From NCBI RefSeq assembly GCF_031348265.1, contig NZ_CP133771.1:8803155-8867154 (forward strand): a stretch of 64,000 nucleotides of DNA, read 5' to 3'. Below, one piece after another: positions 24,934 through 35,495 of the stretch (its first letter is position 1; each line of letters begins with the position of its first letter). The notes under the pieces are model-generated. The model saw only the letters and a list, made by a program, of their open reading frames with translations. It searched no databases and was not told the origin of the DNA. The position numbers and the translations under genes were made by a program. The DNA comes from Streptomyces collinus (GTDB lineage Bacteria; Actinomycetota; Actinomycetes; Streptomycetales; Streptomycetaceae).

Positions 24934-26172
24934 ATTCTTCGATATGTCGAAGGGGAAGTGATATTAATGCGGTCGCAAGAATTTCCCGGCCGTTTGGCTT
25001 TCCTGGCGGGTAGATCGGTCGAGCGCCGCCGCGCATCAGATCGTCAGCGGCCAAGCGCGGCGGCGGAGCCAACGCGCAACACCGGTGAGCCCGCCCCGAT
25101 CCCCGGCAGCGTCCGCGCCGCCCATCCCGCCCTCCCCCACCCTCAACTCCAGCAGGGCATGGGCGAAGCGGGTCGCAACGGGGATGTCAGCGGCCCGACC
25201 ACGCCGTATGTGCGAGGTGACCTGGGCGAACTCCGGGGCGCTGTGGAGGCTCGCGCAACATCCAGCGCAACAGGAGCATGGGGCGGTGCGGCCGCAGGTG
25301 ACGGATAGGGGCAGGAGGCCTGCGAGCACCACCAGACCCAGCCGCACGCCGAACTCGCCAGCGCCTGGCCGTGATCGTGCCAGGCCGTAACGGGGCTCCT
25401 AGGCTTGTAGTGCTCGGGGCCCTGAAGGTGTGCCCCATGTGGTGCGAGCAGGAGGAACGTGAAGTCACCTTCGGAGAAATAGGGCGCGGCCACCAACTGC
25501 CGGACTGCCGGTTCACCCCCCGGTCACGGACGAAGAGCTGTGGGCCCTGCCGCTGCCCACAGCCCGCGCCATCGAACTGATCGCGTTCATCCCGCCTCCG
25601 CCGTCGACCCGCTGTGCATCGGCGCCGGGTACTACCTCCAGCCACAGGAGACATCTATGCGAAGCCGTACCTGGTACTTCGCCGTGCACTGGAGCGGGCT
25701 TCACCGGTCGCTGTCGCACGGTAGGCGTGGCACGGCCGCGAACGGCTCGGTCTGCTGCCGGCCCGGGGAGACATGATCGCTCTTCACGGCCTTCTGTGGC
25801 CCGACGAAATCCGGGACCCGCCGCCGTGGCCCCCTGTCCAGCTCCGAAGACAAAATCCGCGAAGCCGTGGCGCTGATCGACGCCATGACCCTCGACGGCC
25901 ACGCTTGGGAAGTGGCCGCCGCAGCAACGGCATTCGCGGACCTTGTTGAGGACACAAACGCGTCTTGGGGCCCAACCACCCCGACCCCCTGGCCAGTGTC
26001 TGGTGGATCATTGCCCGCGGCAGGTGAGCCCGGGCAGTGATCCACTGGACGCGACTGGGAAGGGGGGCGTCAGGCCATGGAGAACTTGGCGACGTACTCG
26101 TATAAGAACTCCTAACGAAATGATCTTCAAGGTGATTGGATCACTCCGGGACTGATGATCCGGGGGTGCGGG
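24934..26172. other. long stretch without an intact gene
   Basis: About 1.2 kb. Several short frames have coding-like composition but no complete gene: plus-strand DEELWALPLPTARAIELIAF near 25530; EDKIREAVALIDAMTLDG and AWEVAAAATAFADLVED at about 25846-25965 (stop at 26040); and a minus-strand 103-codon frame (25036-25347) starting MRLGLVVLAGLLPLSVTCG that would have a signal-like start. None has a recognised family. This looks like accumulated fragments left of an IS5 remnant. Confidence 0.35.
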
Positions 26173-26645
26173 ATGGCGCGGCCGAGGCCATGGGAAGTCG
26201 ACGACGAGCTGTGGGCAGTGATCGAGCCGCTGCTGCCCAAGGTCGAGCGTCGGACCCGGCATCCGGGACGCAAGCGGCATCCTGACCGGCTGGTGTTCCA
26301 GGGCATCCTCTTCGTGCTGCACACCGGGATCGCCTGGGAACACCTACCGCAGGAACTCGGCTTCGGCTCGGGCATGACCTGCTGGCGCCGCCTGGCCGAT
26401 GGACCGAAGCCGGGGTGTGGCCCCGCCTGCACGAGGTCCTCCTCGCCAAGCTGCGCGGCGCGAACGCCTTGGACTTCTCCCGGGCGGCCGTCGACGGTTC
26501 CCACATCCGGGCGTTAAAAGGGGAGCCAAGACCGGACGAAGCCCCGTCGACCGGGGCAGGACGGGCAGCAAACACCACCTGATCACCGACGCCACCGGCA
26601 TCCCGCTCGCCGCCACCCTGACCGGCGGCAACCGCAACGATGATT
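26173..26645 (+). pseudogene. IS5-family transposase, frameshifted and truncated
   Basis: The first frame, from the ATG at 26173, gives RPWEVDDELWAVIEPLLP and HLPQELGFGSGMTCWRRLAD. The frame then changes, and the continuation VWPRLHEVLLAKLRGANALD and FSRAAVDGSHIRALKGG can be read in another. After the normal slippery A-run (TTAAAAGGGG) it ends with TGRSPVDRGRTGSKHHLITD and LTGGNRNDD. The second and third catalytic blocks are missing, so this is dead. It is the same family as the element at 192-1072. From 26646 to 27120 no gene can be supported; that part becomes AT-rich near 26960-27050, where the kinase promoter probably lies. Confidence 0.65.
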
Positions 26646-27120
26646 CACATGTCGCCGCCTACGGGCAGATCGTCGGGGCCACGCAGCGGATGACCGCGTT
26701 GCAACGGGTCTACGCGACACGGTGGGCCATGCCGCCGACCACATTGTGGCCGCTTGCCGACAGCCACGGACGCGTTCTGACGATGGAGCACACCAGCGAC
26801 AAGCACCTCCTCCTCTGCCCTCGTCCCGGTGCGTGGCCACCCGCCCGGCGTCCGCCCCTCGCCGCGCGGAGCGCTCGTTTGACGTTCTGAGGCTCTGGCG
26901 GCTCGCCCGAAGGATCAAGAAACGATCGCCCACACAGTCCCGTTGTGCGCGAACGCGCAACTCAAGATGACTTTTTTCGCTGCTGATTGAATTACCGTCA
27001 GTGGTGATGGTTGCAGAACTGTGAAATTTCTCGGTGTATTGGATCTTTTCCCGCTGCAAGAATTCCCGTGGGGTGCCTCATTCGGGGAGCCTCGGTACGG
27101 CTGAACACCAGGGGGAAAGT

Positions 27121-28995
27121 GTGGCAGGAACGGCCGGTCGCGGCGGATGGAAAGTCGAACGGGATTGCGATTCATGGACGGTCCCCGGCTATATTGACTT
27201 GAAGAAACTCGGTAAAGGTGGTTGCGGGCGCGTGGTGATCGCTCGCCATGCGGCGACCAGCCGGAACGTCGCGATCAAGTACCTCAATGAGGAACTGTGT
27301 TCGAGTACGGAATTTCGCACTGCCTTGCGAACCGAGGCCCGGCTTCTCAGTGGTCTGACGTCGCCTCATGTGACGCGACTCTACGAGTACGTCGAGGCGG
27401 AGCAGGGCGCGGCCATCGTCATGGAACTGGTTTACGGCGCCCCGCTCAGTGCGTTGCTGAAGAAGAAAGGGCCCACGCACACCGAGGCCGCCCTCGTCGT
27501 GCTGAAGGGGTCCCTGCTCGGGCTGGCCGCCGCGCACGGCGTCGGTGTGGTGCACCGCGATTACAAGCCCGACAACGTGCTCGTCAACTGGGACGGCCGG
27601 ACCAAGCTGGTGGACTTCGGGATCTTCGCGCGTACCGGCGACCGTCACACCCGGCTCGGCACCTGCGCCTACATGCCCCCGGAGCAGTGGATGACGGAGG
27701 CCGTCACCCCCGCCGGTGATGTGTACGCGGCGACCGTCACCCTCTACGAGTGCCTGACCGGAGAGCGCCCGTTCAAGGGGCCGGAGTTGTTCGACTTCCA
27801 GTACCAGCACGTGAACGAGCCCATACCGGTGGACCGGGTGCCGAAAGAGGTACGCGGGCTGGTTCGGCACGGCATGGCGAAGAACCCGGCGCTCCGGCCC
27901 CCGAGCGCCCTCGACTTCCTGCGGGAACTCGAGTGGGTGGCCGAGAATGCTTACGGACCCGACTGGGAGGAACGCGGTCAGAGTCGGCTGGCCGCGGTCG
28001 CAGCTGCCCTGATGCCGGCGGCGATCTCACGCCTGGACGCGCGTCTCGTGGGCTCCTCCGCCGAACTGGCCCACACCGTGCTGACCGAACGACGCCGCAG
28101 TCGGCTGCGCAGGCGGGGCGATGTGCTCACCGGCGCGGCCGCCGTGGGGGTGGCCGGGCTGCTCACTCTGATGCCCGGCGGCTGGGCGGGCGGGTCCGAA
28201 GCGCACGCCGGTGCTCACACCCAGGCCGTCACCAGGATCGACGCGCTGAAGGGCACCGGTTCGGAGAAGGAGACGCGGGGCGCCGAGCGTGGCGACACGG
28301 GCGCGTCGGTCCCGGACTCCGACAAGGGCGGCACAGGTGGCGCCCAGGGTGGCGGTGGTCGCGGAGATGAAAACGGAGCCGGAGACGGACACGTCGGTGG
28401 CGCGCCCGCCGATGGTGGCACCCGGTCCGGCTCAGGCTCCGGCGGTGGGGCTGGGGACAGCGGCACGAACACCGGCGGGGGCACCGGCACTGACGACGAG
28501 GAGCCTCCTCGTGACGCGGAGCCTCCTCGTGACACAGAGCCTCCTCGTGACACAGAGCCTCCTCGTGACACAGAGCCTCCTCGTGACACGGAGCCTCCTC
28601 GTGACACCGAGCCCCCTCGTGACACCGAGCCCCCTCGCAATGAGGACACCGGCCCCCGGGACGACACCGGCCAGACGGGCGGCAACGGCGGCGGGGAGAA
28701 CGGCGGCACGGGCACCGAAGGGAATACGGATGGGGGGCCGAGGCACGGCCACGGATCAGCGGGACGCACCGGGCCCGCCGAGGGCGTGGGCCCGAGCGGT
28801 GACACCAGCGCCGGTGGCGGTGCCGGTGCCGGTTCGCAGGGGAGCTCAGGCCCGATCACCAGCTCGCAGTCTTTCAGCACCACAACCGGCAACTCCGCTG
28901 GCGGCACCGGCACCGGCACCAGCCAGGGTTCGACGTCAGCTGTGACCCCGCGGCAGGGCGTTCCGCCGGCGACCGTGGAGGGCGAGCCCGGCTGA
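27121..28995 (+). CDS. membrane Ser/Thr protein kinase with repetitive Pro/Glu-rich outer segment
   Basis: About 624 residues. The N-terminal eukaryotic-like kinase domain (about 20-280) has the glycine loop LGKGGCGRVV, the ATP lysine in NVAIKYL, the catalytic loop VHRDYKPDNVLVN, DFGIFAR in place of DFG-L, and the P+1 region YMPPEQW. A membrane helix (GAAAVGVAGLLTLMPGGWAG, about 335-355) follows. The outer C-terminal part of about 270 residues is low in complexity: Gly/Thr/Ser-rich with eight tandem EPPRDT-type units. It has no PASTA domain, unlike PknB. The GTG at 27121 follows GGGGGA at 4 bases; longer frames upstream are not kinase-like. It is probably co-transcribed with the membrane protein 50 bp downstream. 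Its substrate is unknown. Confidence 0.85.
   Translation: MAGTAGRGGWKVERDCDSWTVPGYIDLKKLGKGGCGRVVIARHAATSRNVAIKYLNEELCSSTEFRTALRTEARLLSGLTSPHVTRLYEYVEAEQGAAIVMELVYGAPLSALLKKKGPTHTEAALVVLKGSLLGLAAAHGVGVVHRDYKPDNVLVNWDGRTKLVDFGIFARTGDRHTRLGTCAYMPPEQWMTEAVTPAGDVYAATVTLYECLTGERPFKGPELFDFQYQHVNEPIPVDRVPKEVRGLVRHGMAKNPALRPPSALDFLRELEWVAENAYGPDWEERGQSRLAAVAAALMPAAISRLDARLVGSSAELAHTVLTERRRSRLRRRGDVLTGAAAVGVAGLLTLMPGGWAGGSEAHAGAHTQAVTRIDALKGTGSEKETRGAERGDTGASVPDSDKGGTGGAQGGGGRGDENGAGDGHVGGAPADGGTRSGSGSGGGAGDSGTNTGGGTGTDDEEPPRDAEPPRDTEPPRDTEPPRDTEPPRDTEPPRDTEPPRDTEPPRNEDTGPRDDTGQTGGNGGGENGGTGTEGNTDGGPRHGHGSAGRTGPAEGVGPSGDTSAGGGAGAGSQGSSGPITSSQSFSTTTGNSAGGTGTGTSQGSTSAVTPRQGVPPATVEGEPG
28501..28644 (+). 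repeat. 18-bp tandem repeat within the kinase gene
   Basis: Eight consecutive 18-bp units of the form GAGCCTCCTCGTGACACA, with the last one diverged, encode repeats of E-P-P-R-D-T. Units differ mainly at wobble bases, so the array is recent enough to vary in copy number by slippage. It lies in the predicted cell-wall-facing segment. Confidence 0.9.
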
Positions 28996-29045
28996 CGTAG
29001 GTCCATCAGGGGTCTGTGACGAGCGAGTCGAACGGAGGGGCGAGG

Positions 29046-29762
<717 letters not shown>

Positions 29763-29766
29763 ACTA

Positions 29767-30899
29767 GTCTCCTGAGTCAGGAATTCTGTTCAGATGTGTA
29801 GGGTTGCGGGGTGGCGCGTACTGGGCGGCCGAAGGCCGAGTTGATCCTGTCGGATGAGGAACGGGCTGCGCTGGAGGGCTGGGTGCGGCGCCGCTCCACC
29901 CCGCAGGCGTGAGCTCTGCGGTGCCGGATCATCCTGGCCTGCGCGAGCGGGGCGTCGAACAAGGACGTGGCCGCTCAGCTCGGTTCGACACCGCATGCGG
30001 TGGGCCGGTGGCGGGCTCGGTTTGTCGAGCATCGGACCGCCGGCCTGGGTGACATGCCGCGGTCCGGCGGGCCCAGGACGGTCACCGACGAGCAGGTCGC
30101 CGCCGTGGTGCCCAAGACGCTGGAGAGCACACCGAAGAGCGCCACGCACTGGTCGACGCGGGCGATGGCCAAGGAGATGGGCCTGTCGCAGTCCACCGTG
30201 TCGCGGATCTGGCGGGCATTCGGCCTGCAGCCGCACCGCACGGAAACCTTCAAGCTGTCGACGGACCCGCACTTCGTCGACAGGGTCCACGACGTCGTCG
30301 GCCTGTATCTGGACCCACCCGAGCGCGCTTTGGTGTTCTGCGTCGACGAGAAGTCACAGATCCAGGCGCTGGACCGCTCCCAGCCGGTACTGCCGATGAT
30401 GCCGGGCGTCCCGCAGCGTGTCACCCACGACTACGTGCGCGCGGGCACCACAACACTGTTCGCCGCACTGGAGGTGGCCACCGGCAAGGTGATCGGTTCC
30501 CTCCACCGCCGACACCGGGCCGAGGAGTTCAAGAAGTTCCTGATCAAGCTCGACCAGGAGGTTCCGCAGGGCCTGGACGTGCATCTGATGCTGGACAACT
30601 ACGCCACCCACAAAACCCCGGCTATCAAGACCTGGCTGCTGGGCCACCCCCGCTTCCACCTGCACTTCACACCCACCGGGTCGTCCTGGCTCAACCTGGT
30701 GGAACGGTGGTTCGCCGAGCTGACCAACAAGCAGATACGACGAGGCGTCCACAAAACCGTCCAGGCTCTGGAGAAGGACATCCGCGCCTGGATCGCCGCA
30801 TGGAACACCGAACCCAAGCCCTACATCTGGACCAAGACCGCCGAAGAGATCCTCCAGCGCCTCGCCAGCTATCTGAACAGAATTCATGACTCAGAAAAC
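29767..30899 (+). mobile_element. IS630-family insertion sequence with TA target duplication
   Basis: A 1133-bp element. Its ends are 29-bp inverted repeats with three mismatches: GTCTCCTGAGTCAGGAATTC at the left and GTTTTCTGAGTCATGAATTC at the right (read inward), continuing TGTTCAGAT in both. It is flanked on each side by TA (29765-29766 and 30900-30901), the target duplication of the IS630/mariner group. It lies exactly between two convergent conflict-type genes. It contains one transposase gene with an internal stop codon. Confidence 0.88.
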
Positions 30900-30902
30900 T
30901 AG
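29811..30902 (+). pseudogene. IS630-family transposase with an in-frame stop
   Basis: The full reading frame from the GTG at 29811 starts VARTGRPKAELILSDEERAA and continues to 30902 in one frame except for a TGA at 29910-29912, just before the first helix-turn-helix. Downstream, the catalytic residues are intact: Asp in LVFCVDEKSQIQALDRSQP, Asp in VHLMLDNYATHKTPA and Glu in WLNLVERWFAELTNKQIRRG. A restart at 29967 would give a 311-residue protein lacking the first 52 residues of the DNA-binding part. It is therefore probably inactive or weakly active. The near-perfect ends suggest that the insertion was recent. Confidence 0.8.
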
Positions 30903-31688
30903 CAGGGCCAAGAGTAAAGCAATGCGCACTTGAGCGTGCCTGAACGCCGACCGGAAGGCAGAGGAGATAACTGCAGTGAGGTTCCTCTCTCCCGTCTCTG
31001 ATTCTGCGATTTCTTCCAGTGCCAGAGATGCACGGCTGTTAAGAATCCGGCGGAAACCGGGACGCTCCATGAGCGAGGCGACCGCAACGGCGGTGAGTTG
31101 ATTAGCCTGGTAGCTCTCGGTGCGATCGATAGTCACCACGCCAACCAGCAGCGGACCGCAGAACAGCGCGGCACCGGAGCCACCAGCCCACCGAGAAGTC
31201 ACGCTTGGCTGACTGGGAGCGGCGCTGTGGTCCACATGCACAGTGATCAGGCCAGATTTGACCGCGGTGAGCGGCTCGATATGACCGCGCATCTCCTTGG
31301 TGTCACGGATCCCGGCTTGATGCTCGGACTCGGGAAAACCTACAGCCAGACACGGCACACGCTGGCGGTTGTCGATACTGAGGCGTCCCCACCGTACCGG
31401 TTCCCCCGTGAAGGGCTGCCATGCTGGATCAGTAATCATCAAAAGGGCGGCATCCGCGCCTGGATCGGCCTCCAGATCGGGTTCATGCTCAGGCCAGATC
31501 TGCTTGGCCGATAGCCATGCACTACGCCCATGCCGGTCTAGCTGCCGCACTTCCAAACGCTCGCCGTGGGCGTGAACCGCATGTCGCACGACGTGATATA
31601 CCGTCAGAACGAACCGATCGCCAATGAGATAGCCGGTGCCGCTCCCGGCCATCGAGCACCAGATCTCCATGATCCGCTGCTGGTCCAT
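30891..31688 (-). CDS. trypsin-like serine protease of a Trypco2 system, 3' end altered by IS630
   Basis: A 265-residue trypsin-fold effector without signal peptide. The triad is His32 (RFVLTVYHVVRHAV), Asp79 (GADAALLMI) and Ser171 (RWAGGSGAALFCGPL). Such intracellular proteases sit beside Trypco2 proteins in bacterial conflict systems and are thought to be activated by the partner. A C-terminal hydrophobic stretch (VRIALLLALLV) suggests a membrane anchor. The last residues, Val-Phe and the stop, are supplied by the IS630 end; without the insertion the frame would read LLVQRQL before stopping. The start is the ATG at 31688 behind GGGGG; an ATG at 31703 is possible. It lies 40 bp after the Trypco2 gene. 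Confidence 0.8.
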   Translation of the reverse strand: MDQQRIMEIWCSMAGSGTGYLIGDRFVLTVYHVVRHAVHAHGERLEVRQLDRHGRSAWLSAKQIWPEHEPDLEADPGADAALLMITDPAWQPFTGEPVRWGRLSIDNRQRVPCLAVGFPESEHQAGIRDTKEMRGHIEPLTAVKSGLITVHVDHSAAPSQPSVTSRWAGGSGAALFCGPLLVGVVTIDRTESYQANQLTAVAVASLMERPGFRRILNSRASLALEEIAESETGERNLTAVISSAFRSAFRHAQVRIALLLALLVF

Positions 31689-31728
31689 CGTCCCCCGCCT
31701 CATACCAAGAATCGAGATCGCTAGCGGG

Positions 31729-32040
31729 CTACCGCGGGCGCTGGGAGGACTGAGCCACAATATGGGCGTCTTTTCCCTGCTTATCCACCGGCTGGAGGGT
31801 GATCTTAAGCCGGTTCACCGTCCCGGTCGCATAGCTCGCCTTAGCCTCCGCGTTCCACGGCAGCACCATCACCTTAGTGCGGGCCTCGGCATCCTTGCGA
31901 ACATCGACCGAAAACTCCAACTCCACCGGCTCGGCGATGAACTGGATATCCTCACCCGCCCCATCCTCCATGGCTTGCTGAAGTTCTGCTCGGATGGCAC
32001 GGATTGACTCGGCTAAGCCTGCCCATGGCTGCTCAGGCAC
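31729..32040 (-). CDS. Trypco2 (trypsin-co-occurring domain 2) protein
   Basis: A 103-residue protein with the Trypco2 pattern: an N-terminal amphipathic helix (GLAESIRAIRAELQQAMEDG), then EDIQFIAEPVELEFSVDV with alternating hydrophobics, a lysine-containing turn and the closing strand NRLKITLQPVD. This family is encoded next to trypsin-like effectors in conflict systems. Its biochemical role is unknown, although a regulator or adaptor is likely. The GTG at 32040 is chosen because AGGGGAGG lies 5 bases upstream; an in-frame GTG at 32061 is less likely. The trypsin gene follows at 40 bp. A second homologue lies at 38441. Confidence 0.8.
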   Translation of the reverse strand: MPEQPWAGLAESIRAIRAELQQAMEDGAGEDIQFIAEPVELEFSVDVRKDAEARTKVMVLPWNAEAKASYATGTVNRLKITLQPVDKQGKDAHIVAQSSQRPR

Positions 32041-32080
32041 GAAGCCTCCCCTTTGTTCCACTTTGGCAGGCAGTGTTCCG

Positions 32081-32317
32081 CTACCGTCCCAGCTGCGGGG
32101 GCGGAATATCTAATTCGCCGCCCACAACCTCAATCTGCTGCACGACCTCGGCAGTGGATCTGGCAAGTTGTGCGTGTTGAACTGCGGCCTCGCTGCGCTG
32201 TTGATCGATGAGGGTGGCACCGCGGAGATGTTCCGTCGCGGCGAAGATTGAACAGTCGCCTCGAAGGTTGAGCGGCTTTCCATTGAATGGTCTCGATTGA
32301 AGGGTGAGCCTGGACAA
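32081..32317 (-). CDS. possible small helical protein upstream of the Trypco2 gene
   Basis: A frame of up to 78 codons ending 40 bp before the Trypco2 start, the same spacing as between Trypco2 and trypsin. Its C-terminal half is helical and coding-like: ATLIDQQRSEAAVQHAQLAR, then STAEVVQQIEVVGGELDIPP. The only start at the far end is a TTG without a good ribosome site, so the true 5' end is uncertain. No family is recognised. It may be a real third gene of the operon or the tail of a decayed gene. The remaining gap to 32429 shows nothing else. Confidence 0.35.
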   Translation of the reverse strand: MSRLTLQSRPFNGKPLNLRGDCSIFAATEHLRGATLIDQQRSEAAVQHAQLARSTAEVVQQIEVVGGELDIPPPQLGR

Positions 32318-32429
32318 CGTTCGGAGCGAGTGCAGGTCGTGGGTGCGGGAGCAGTCGCTGACTCTTCCCCTCGACCCCGCAATCGCACAGCCGGTTCAGT
32401 CCTTCAGTCCGCGCCAGCCGCACCGTCTA

Positions 32430-35400
32430 TCAGTCGGGAACTTCGCTGCTAGGTGTAAACCTGCCGAGTTCGTCGGCCAGGTTGCGGAAGCACACGAAAT
32501 TTTGCCGAATTACGGTCAGGAGCGGATGGTCGGGGTCGAGAACCCGCAGGCTGTCGGCGAGCAGCTCCTCGAATGAGGCGGCGGCGCCTGTGGCGTCGCC
32601 AGCATCACCCTGCATCCTGGCGAGGTTGTTGCGGGTGGCCAGCGTGTGGGGATGGTCGGGGCTGAGAATCCTTAGGCAGGCGGCGAGCAACTCCTCGTAC
32701 GCCGCAGCGGCACCGGCATGGTCACCGGCCGCGCCACGGATTGCGGCGATGTCAGTGTGGGCGGCGAGGACCTCTGCGTGGTCGCGGCCATGCACGCGAA
32801 GGCAGTCGGTCAGCAGTGTCTCGTAGTCGGCGAGGGCACCGACAAGATCTCCGGCGTCCGCACGTGACCGGGCTAGCTTCGCTCGGATTGGGAGGCAGTC
32901 GGGGTGGTCCGGACCGTGAATGTGGGTGAGGTCGTTGACCAGTCCCTCCAGCGCGGTCACGAGGCCGGCGGCATCGCCAGCCTCCTTGCGAGCTATGACA
33001 CATTCCGCACGGACCTGCCAGATATCAGAATGGTCCGGGCCAAAAACGCGCAGACAGGCGGCAAGTAGCTCGTCCGGGCTGGTCCATGGCGGATTGCCGC
33101 GCAGGTGGGCCAGCAGGTCGCAGGCCGTATGCGCGTTGGGGTGCCGTGGGCCGAGGACCCGCAGAATGTCGTCAAGCAACGCTTGCAGCTCCGGGATTAG
33201 CTTGGGAGCCGGTCCGGCGCCTAGACGCCAGGTGATGAGGACGAGGCGGGTTTCGAGTGTGTCGGGGTGGTTGGAGCCGAGCTGGCGTTCCCGGTCGGCC
33301 AGCAGTGACTCGAACTCGGTTACCGCCGCGGCCGGGTCGCCGCCGGAGAGGTTGGTGGTGACGAGCAGTTCGCTTCGGGTGAGGAGGGTGTGAGGGTGGT
33401 TGGGGCCAAGCTCGCGTTCACGGGCTGCCAGGAGCTGCGCGAACTCGGCAGCGGCGCGGGCCGGATCCCCGCCCAGGCTCTGCCAGCGGGCCAGCTCATG
33501 GCGGGTGGAGAGGGTCTCGGGATCATTGGGGCCGAGCTCACGTTCGGTGTCGGCGAGGACCGCCTCGAACTCGGCGACCGCACCCGCCGAGTCACCGGCC
33601 TCGCCCCGGCTCATGGCGAGATTGTGGCGCAGTTTGAGTATGACGGGATGCTGGGGTTTCAGGATTGCCGTCCAGTCGGCGAGCAGCGATTCGAGTTCAG
33701 CCACGGCGGCTTCCCAATTGCCGAAACGACCCAGTGCGAGGCCCAGCGTGTGTCGGGCGCTGTAGGTTTCGTGATGGCTCGGTCCGAGCACCCGACTGCG
33801 ATCGCTCACCAACTGCCTGGCATTGTCGAGGCCCGACCTGTCGTACGCCTCGACCTGCCAGATGACCTGGTGGTGGCGGGCTGCCAGGGTGGCTGGGTGA
33901 TCGGGCCCGAGCCGCTTCGCGGCGGTGGCGTGCAGTTTGTTGAAGTACGCGGCCGCGGCGTCGGCCTGGCCGACCTGGCCGAGGCTGCGGCCGGCCTTGG
34001 CCAGGAGGGGGTGGTAGGCGTCAGCGCTCCACAGATGCTGGCCGGCGTATCGGTCGAGTGCCTCCGTGTTGGCCCGCAACCGCTGGTTGAAGTCCGGGTC
34101 GCGGCCGTGCCCGGGCCAGACCATGATGAGAGAGTTCGCAGCGGTCGAGGCCAGGTAGCGCAGCCGCCCGGGCGGTAACCCATCGCTGACCACACGCTGG
34201 ACGAGCGTGTGCACTCGTACCTCGTCGGGGTCGACGCTGGCCAGGCTGTACTGGTGGAGGCGGCGTAGTGCGGCGTAGACGGCGCCTGCGTCGAGTTCTT
34301 GGGGTGGGGCGCCGGTGTCGATGCTACGGGCGCGGCTCAGCCAGGCACGGGCGAGGCTGGTAGTCAACACCGAGGTCGGGATCCCGCCGGGGTCGAGCAC
34401 GCTCGCCAGCTCCAGGACGGGCCGGACCAGACCGGCGGAGCGGCCGGCATCTGCGGCCTTGATCGACAGCAGCCAGGTGACCGCAACGGAAGTGGGGTAC
34501 CCGTCGGGCAACTCGTCCCACTCCGGCACCAGGTCGGCGAGGCGCTGCCCGAGGTAGTCGGCGAAGCGGCGCCGATACTCGCTGCACGTTACATCCTGAT
34601 TGAGGAGGTACGCGGCGGCCTGCCCAAGGGCCAGCGGCAGCCGCCCCAGATCGGCGACGACCCCTGCGACATCGTCGGCCAACCGCTCCGGGAGCCCGTA
34701 GCGCAGATAAGCCACCGCCTCGGCCTCGGTGAAAACGTCCACATCGACCGCCCGGTGGCCTCGCCCGACGATCCCGGAATGGCGTGGACGCGCAGTGATG
34801 ATGGTGCGTCCAGCAGGGTTCCGCGTGGACGGCCACAGCTCGCTGAGGTCGCTGGACTGGTTCACGCTGTCGAGGACGACCAGCCACCGCTGCGGCGTGC
34901 TCTCCAGCCAGGCGAGGAATCGTTCTGCGGCCTGTCCGGGATCGGACGGGTCGGCTTCGGCGAACCTCGCACCGGCTTCGGCGTACCGCGAGACGATCGC
35001 GTCTCGCGAGGAGGCGTCAACCCACACCACCAAGTCGATGTCGTTGGCGTCGATCCGGCGCTGCGCCCAGTCTGCCGCCAGCTGGGTCTTGCCCACCCCA
35101 CCCAGCCCGATGATCACGACGAGCCGCTCGGCGGCCATCGCCGCGGTCAGCTCCTCGGTGATCACACGTTGCTGAAAACCGTCCACCTTGCGAGGAATCC
35201 GCCCCACGGACGGCAGGGGCATGCGCCTGCCGGCCGTGGCGTCTTTCCCGGACGCGTCCCGCCGGAGCGCCAATAACTCTTCGACTGGCAGCTTCAGCGC
35301 TCGGGCCAGCGCCGCCACTGTTCGTTCCGACGGCATCGGCCCGCCGTTCTGGAAGGCCTGCGACACGGTCGTGCGCCCCAGCTCCGCCCGGCGGGCCAGT

Positions 35401-35495
35401 TGCGTCTGGTTCAGCCCGAGCTTGGCCAGCCCGTCACTCAGCTTTCTGCGCAGCTCGGTGAGTGCCGGATCGTGGCCGTTTTGCTCGTCGCGCAC
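32430..35495 (-). CDS. HTH-NB-ARC-TPR STAND NTPase
   Basis: 1021 residues in three parts. An N-terminal Cro/C1-type HTH (about 12-70; QTQLARRAELGRTTVSQAFQ) is followed by an NB-ARC switch ATPase: P-loop GLGGVGKT (130-137), Walker B RWLVVLDSV (Asp209), sensor AGRTIITARPR and the GxP motif LGRLPLALGQAAAYL. A winged-helix linker leads to a long C-terminal array of kinesin-light-chain-like TPRs, each about 42-50 residues with the signature LGPDHPATL or LGPNHPHTLLTR. In STAND proteins the TPRs sense a trigger and the NTPase oligomerises. No separate effector domain is seen; the HTH is the only N-terminal module. The GTG at 35495 follows GGAGG at 7 bases. It is divergent from a small membrane peptide gene. 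Confidence 0.85.
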   Translation of the reverse strand: MRDEQNGHDPALTELRRKLSDGLAKLGLNQTQLARRAELGRTTVSQAFQNGGPMPSERTVAALARALKLPVEELLALRRDASGKDATAGRRMPLPSVGRIPRKVDGFQQRVITEELTAAMAAERLVVIIGLGGVGKTQLAADWAQRRIDANDIDLVVWVDASSRDAIVSRYAEAGARFAEADPSDPGQAAERFLAWLESTPQRWLVVLDSVNQSSDLSELWPSTRNPAGRTIITARPRHSGIVGRGHRAVDVDVFTEAEAVAYLRYGLPERLADDVAGVVADLGRLPLALGQAAAYLLNQDVTCSEYRRRFADYLGQRLADLVPEWDELPDGYPTSVAVTWLLSIKAADAGRSAGLVRPVLELASVLDPGGIPTSVLTTSLARAWLSRARSIDTGAPPQELDAGAVYAALRRLHQYSLASVDPDEVRVHTLVQRVVSDGLPPGRLRYLASTAANSLIMVWPGHGRDPDFNQRLRANTEALDRYAGQHLWSADAYHPLLAKAGRSLGQVGQADAAAAYFNKLHATAAKRLGPDHPATLAARHHQVIWQVEAYDRSGLDNARQLVSDRSRVLGPSHHETYSARHTLGLALGRFGNWEAAVAELESLLADWTAILKPQHPVILKLRHNLAMSRGEAGDSAGAVAEFEAVLADTERELGPNDPETLSTRHELARWQSLGGDPARAAAEFAQLLAARERELGPNHPHTLLTRSELLVTTNLSGGDPAAAVTEFESLLADRERQLGSNHPDTLETRLVLITWRLGAGPAPKLIPELQALLDDILRVLGPRHPNAHTACDLLAHLRGNPPWTSPDELLAACLRVFGPDHSDIWQVRAECVIARKEAGDAAGLVTALEGLVNDLTHIHGPDHPDCLPIRAKLARSRADAGDLVGALADYETLLTDCLRVHGRDHAEVLAAHTDIAAIRGAAGDHAGAAAAYEELLAACLRILSPDHPHTLATRNNLARMQGDAGDATGAAASFEELLADSLRVLDPDHPLLTVIRQNFVCFRNLADELGRFTPSSEVPD

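Noticed and set aside
28501..28644. Regular repeats that might be taken for a CRISPR array.
   Set aside because: Units are contiguous 18-mers without spacers, lie in frame inside the kinase gene and encode EPPRDT.
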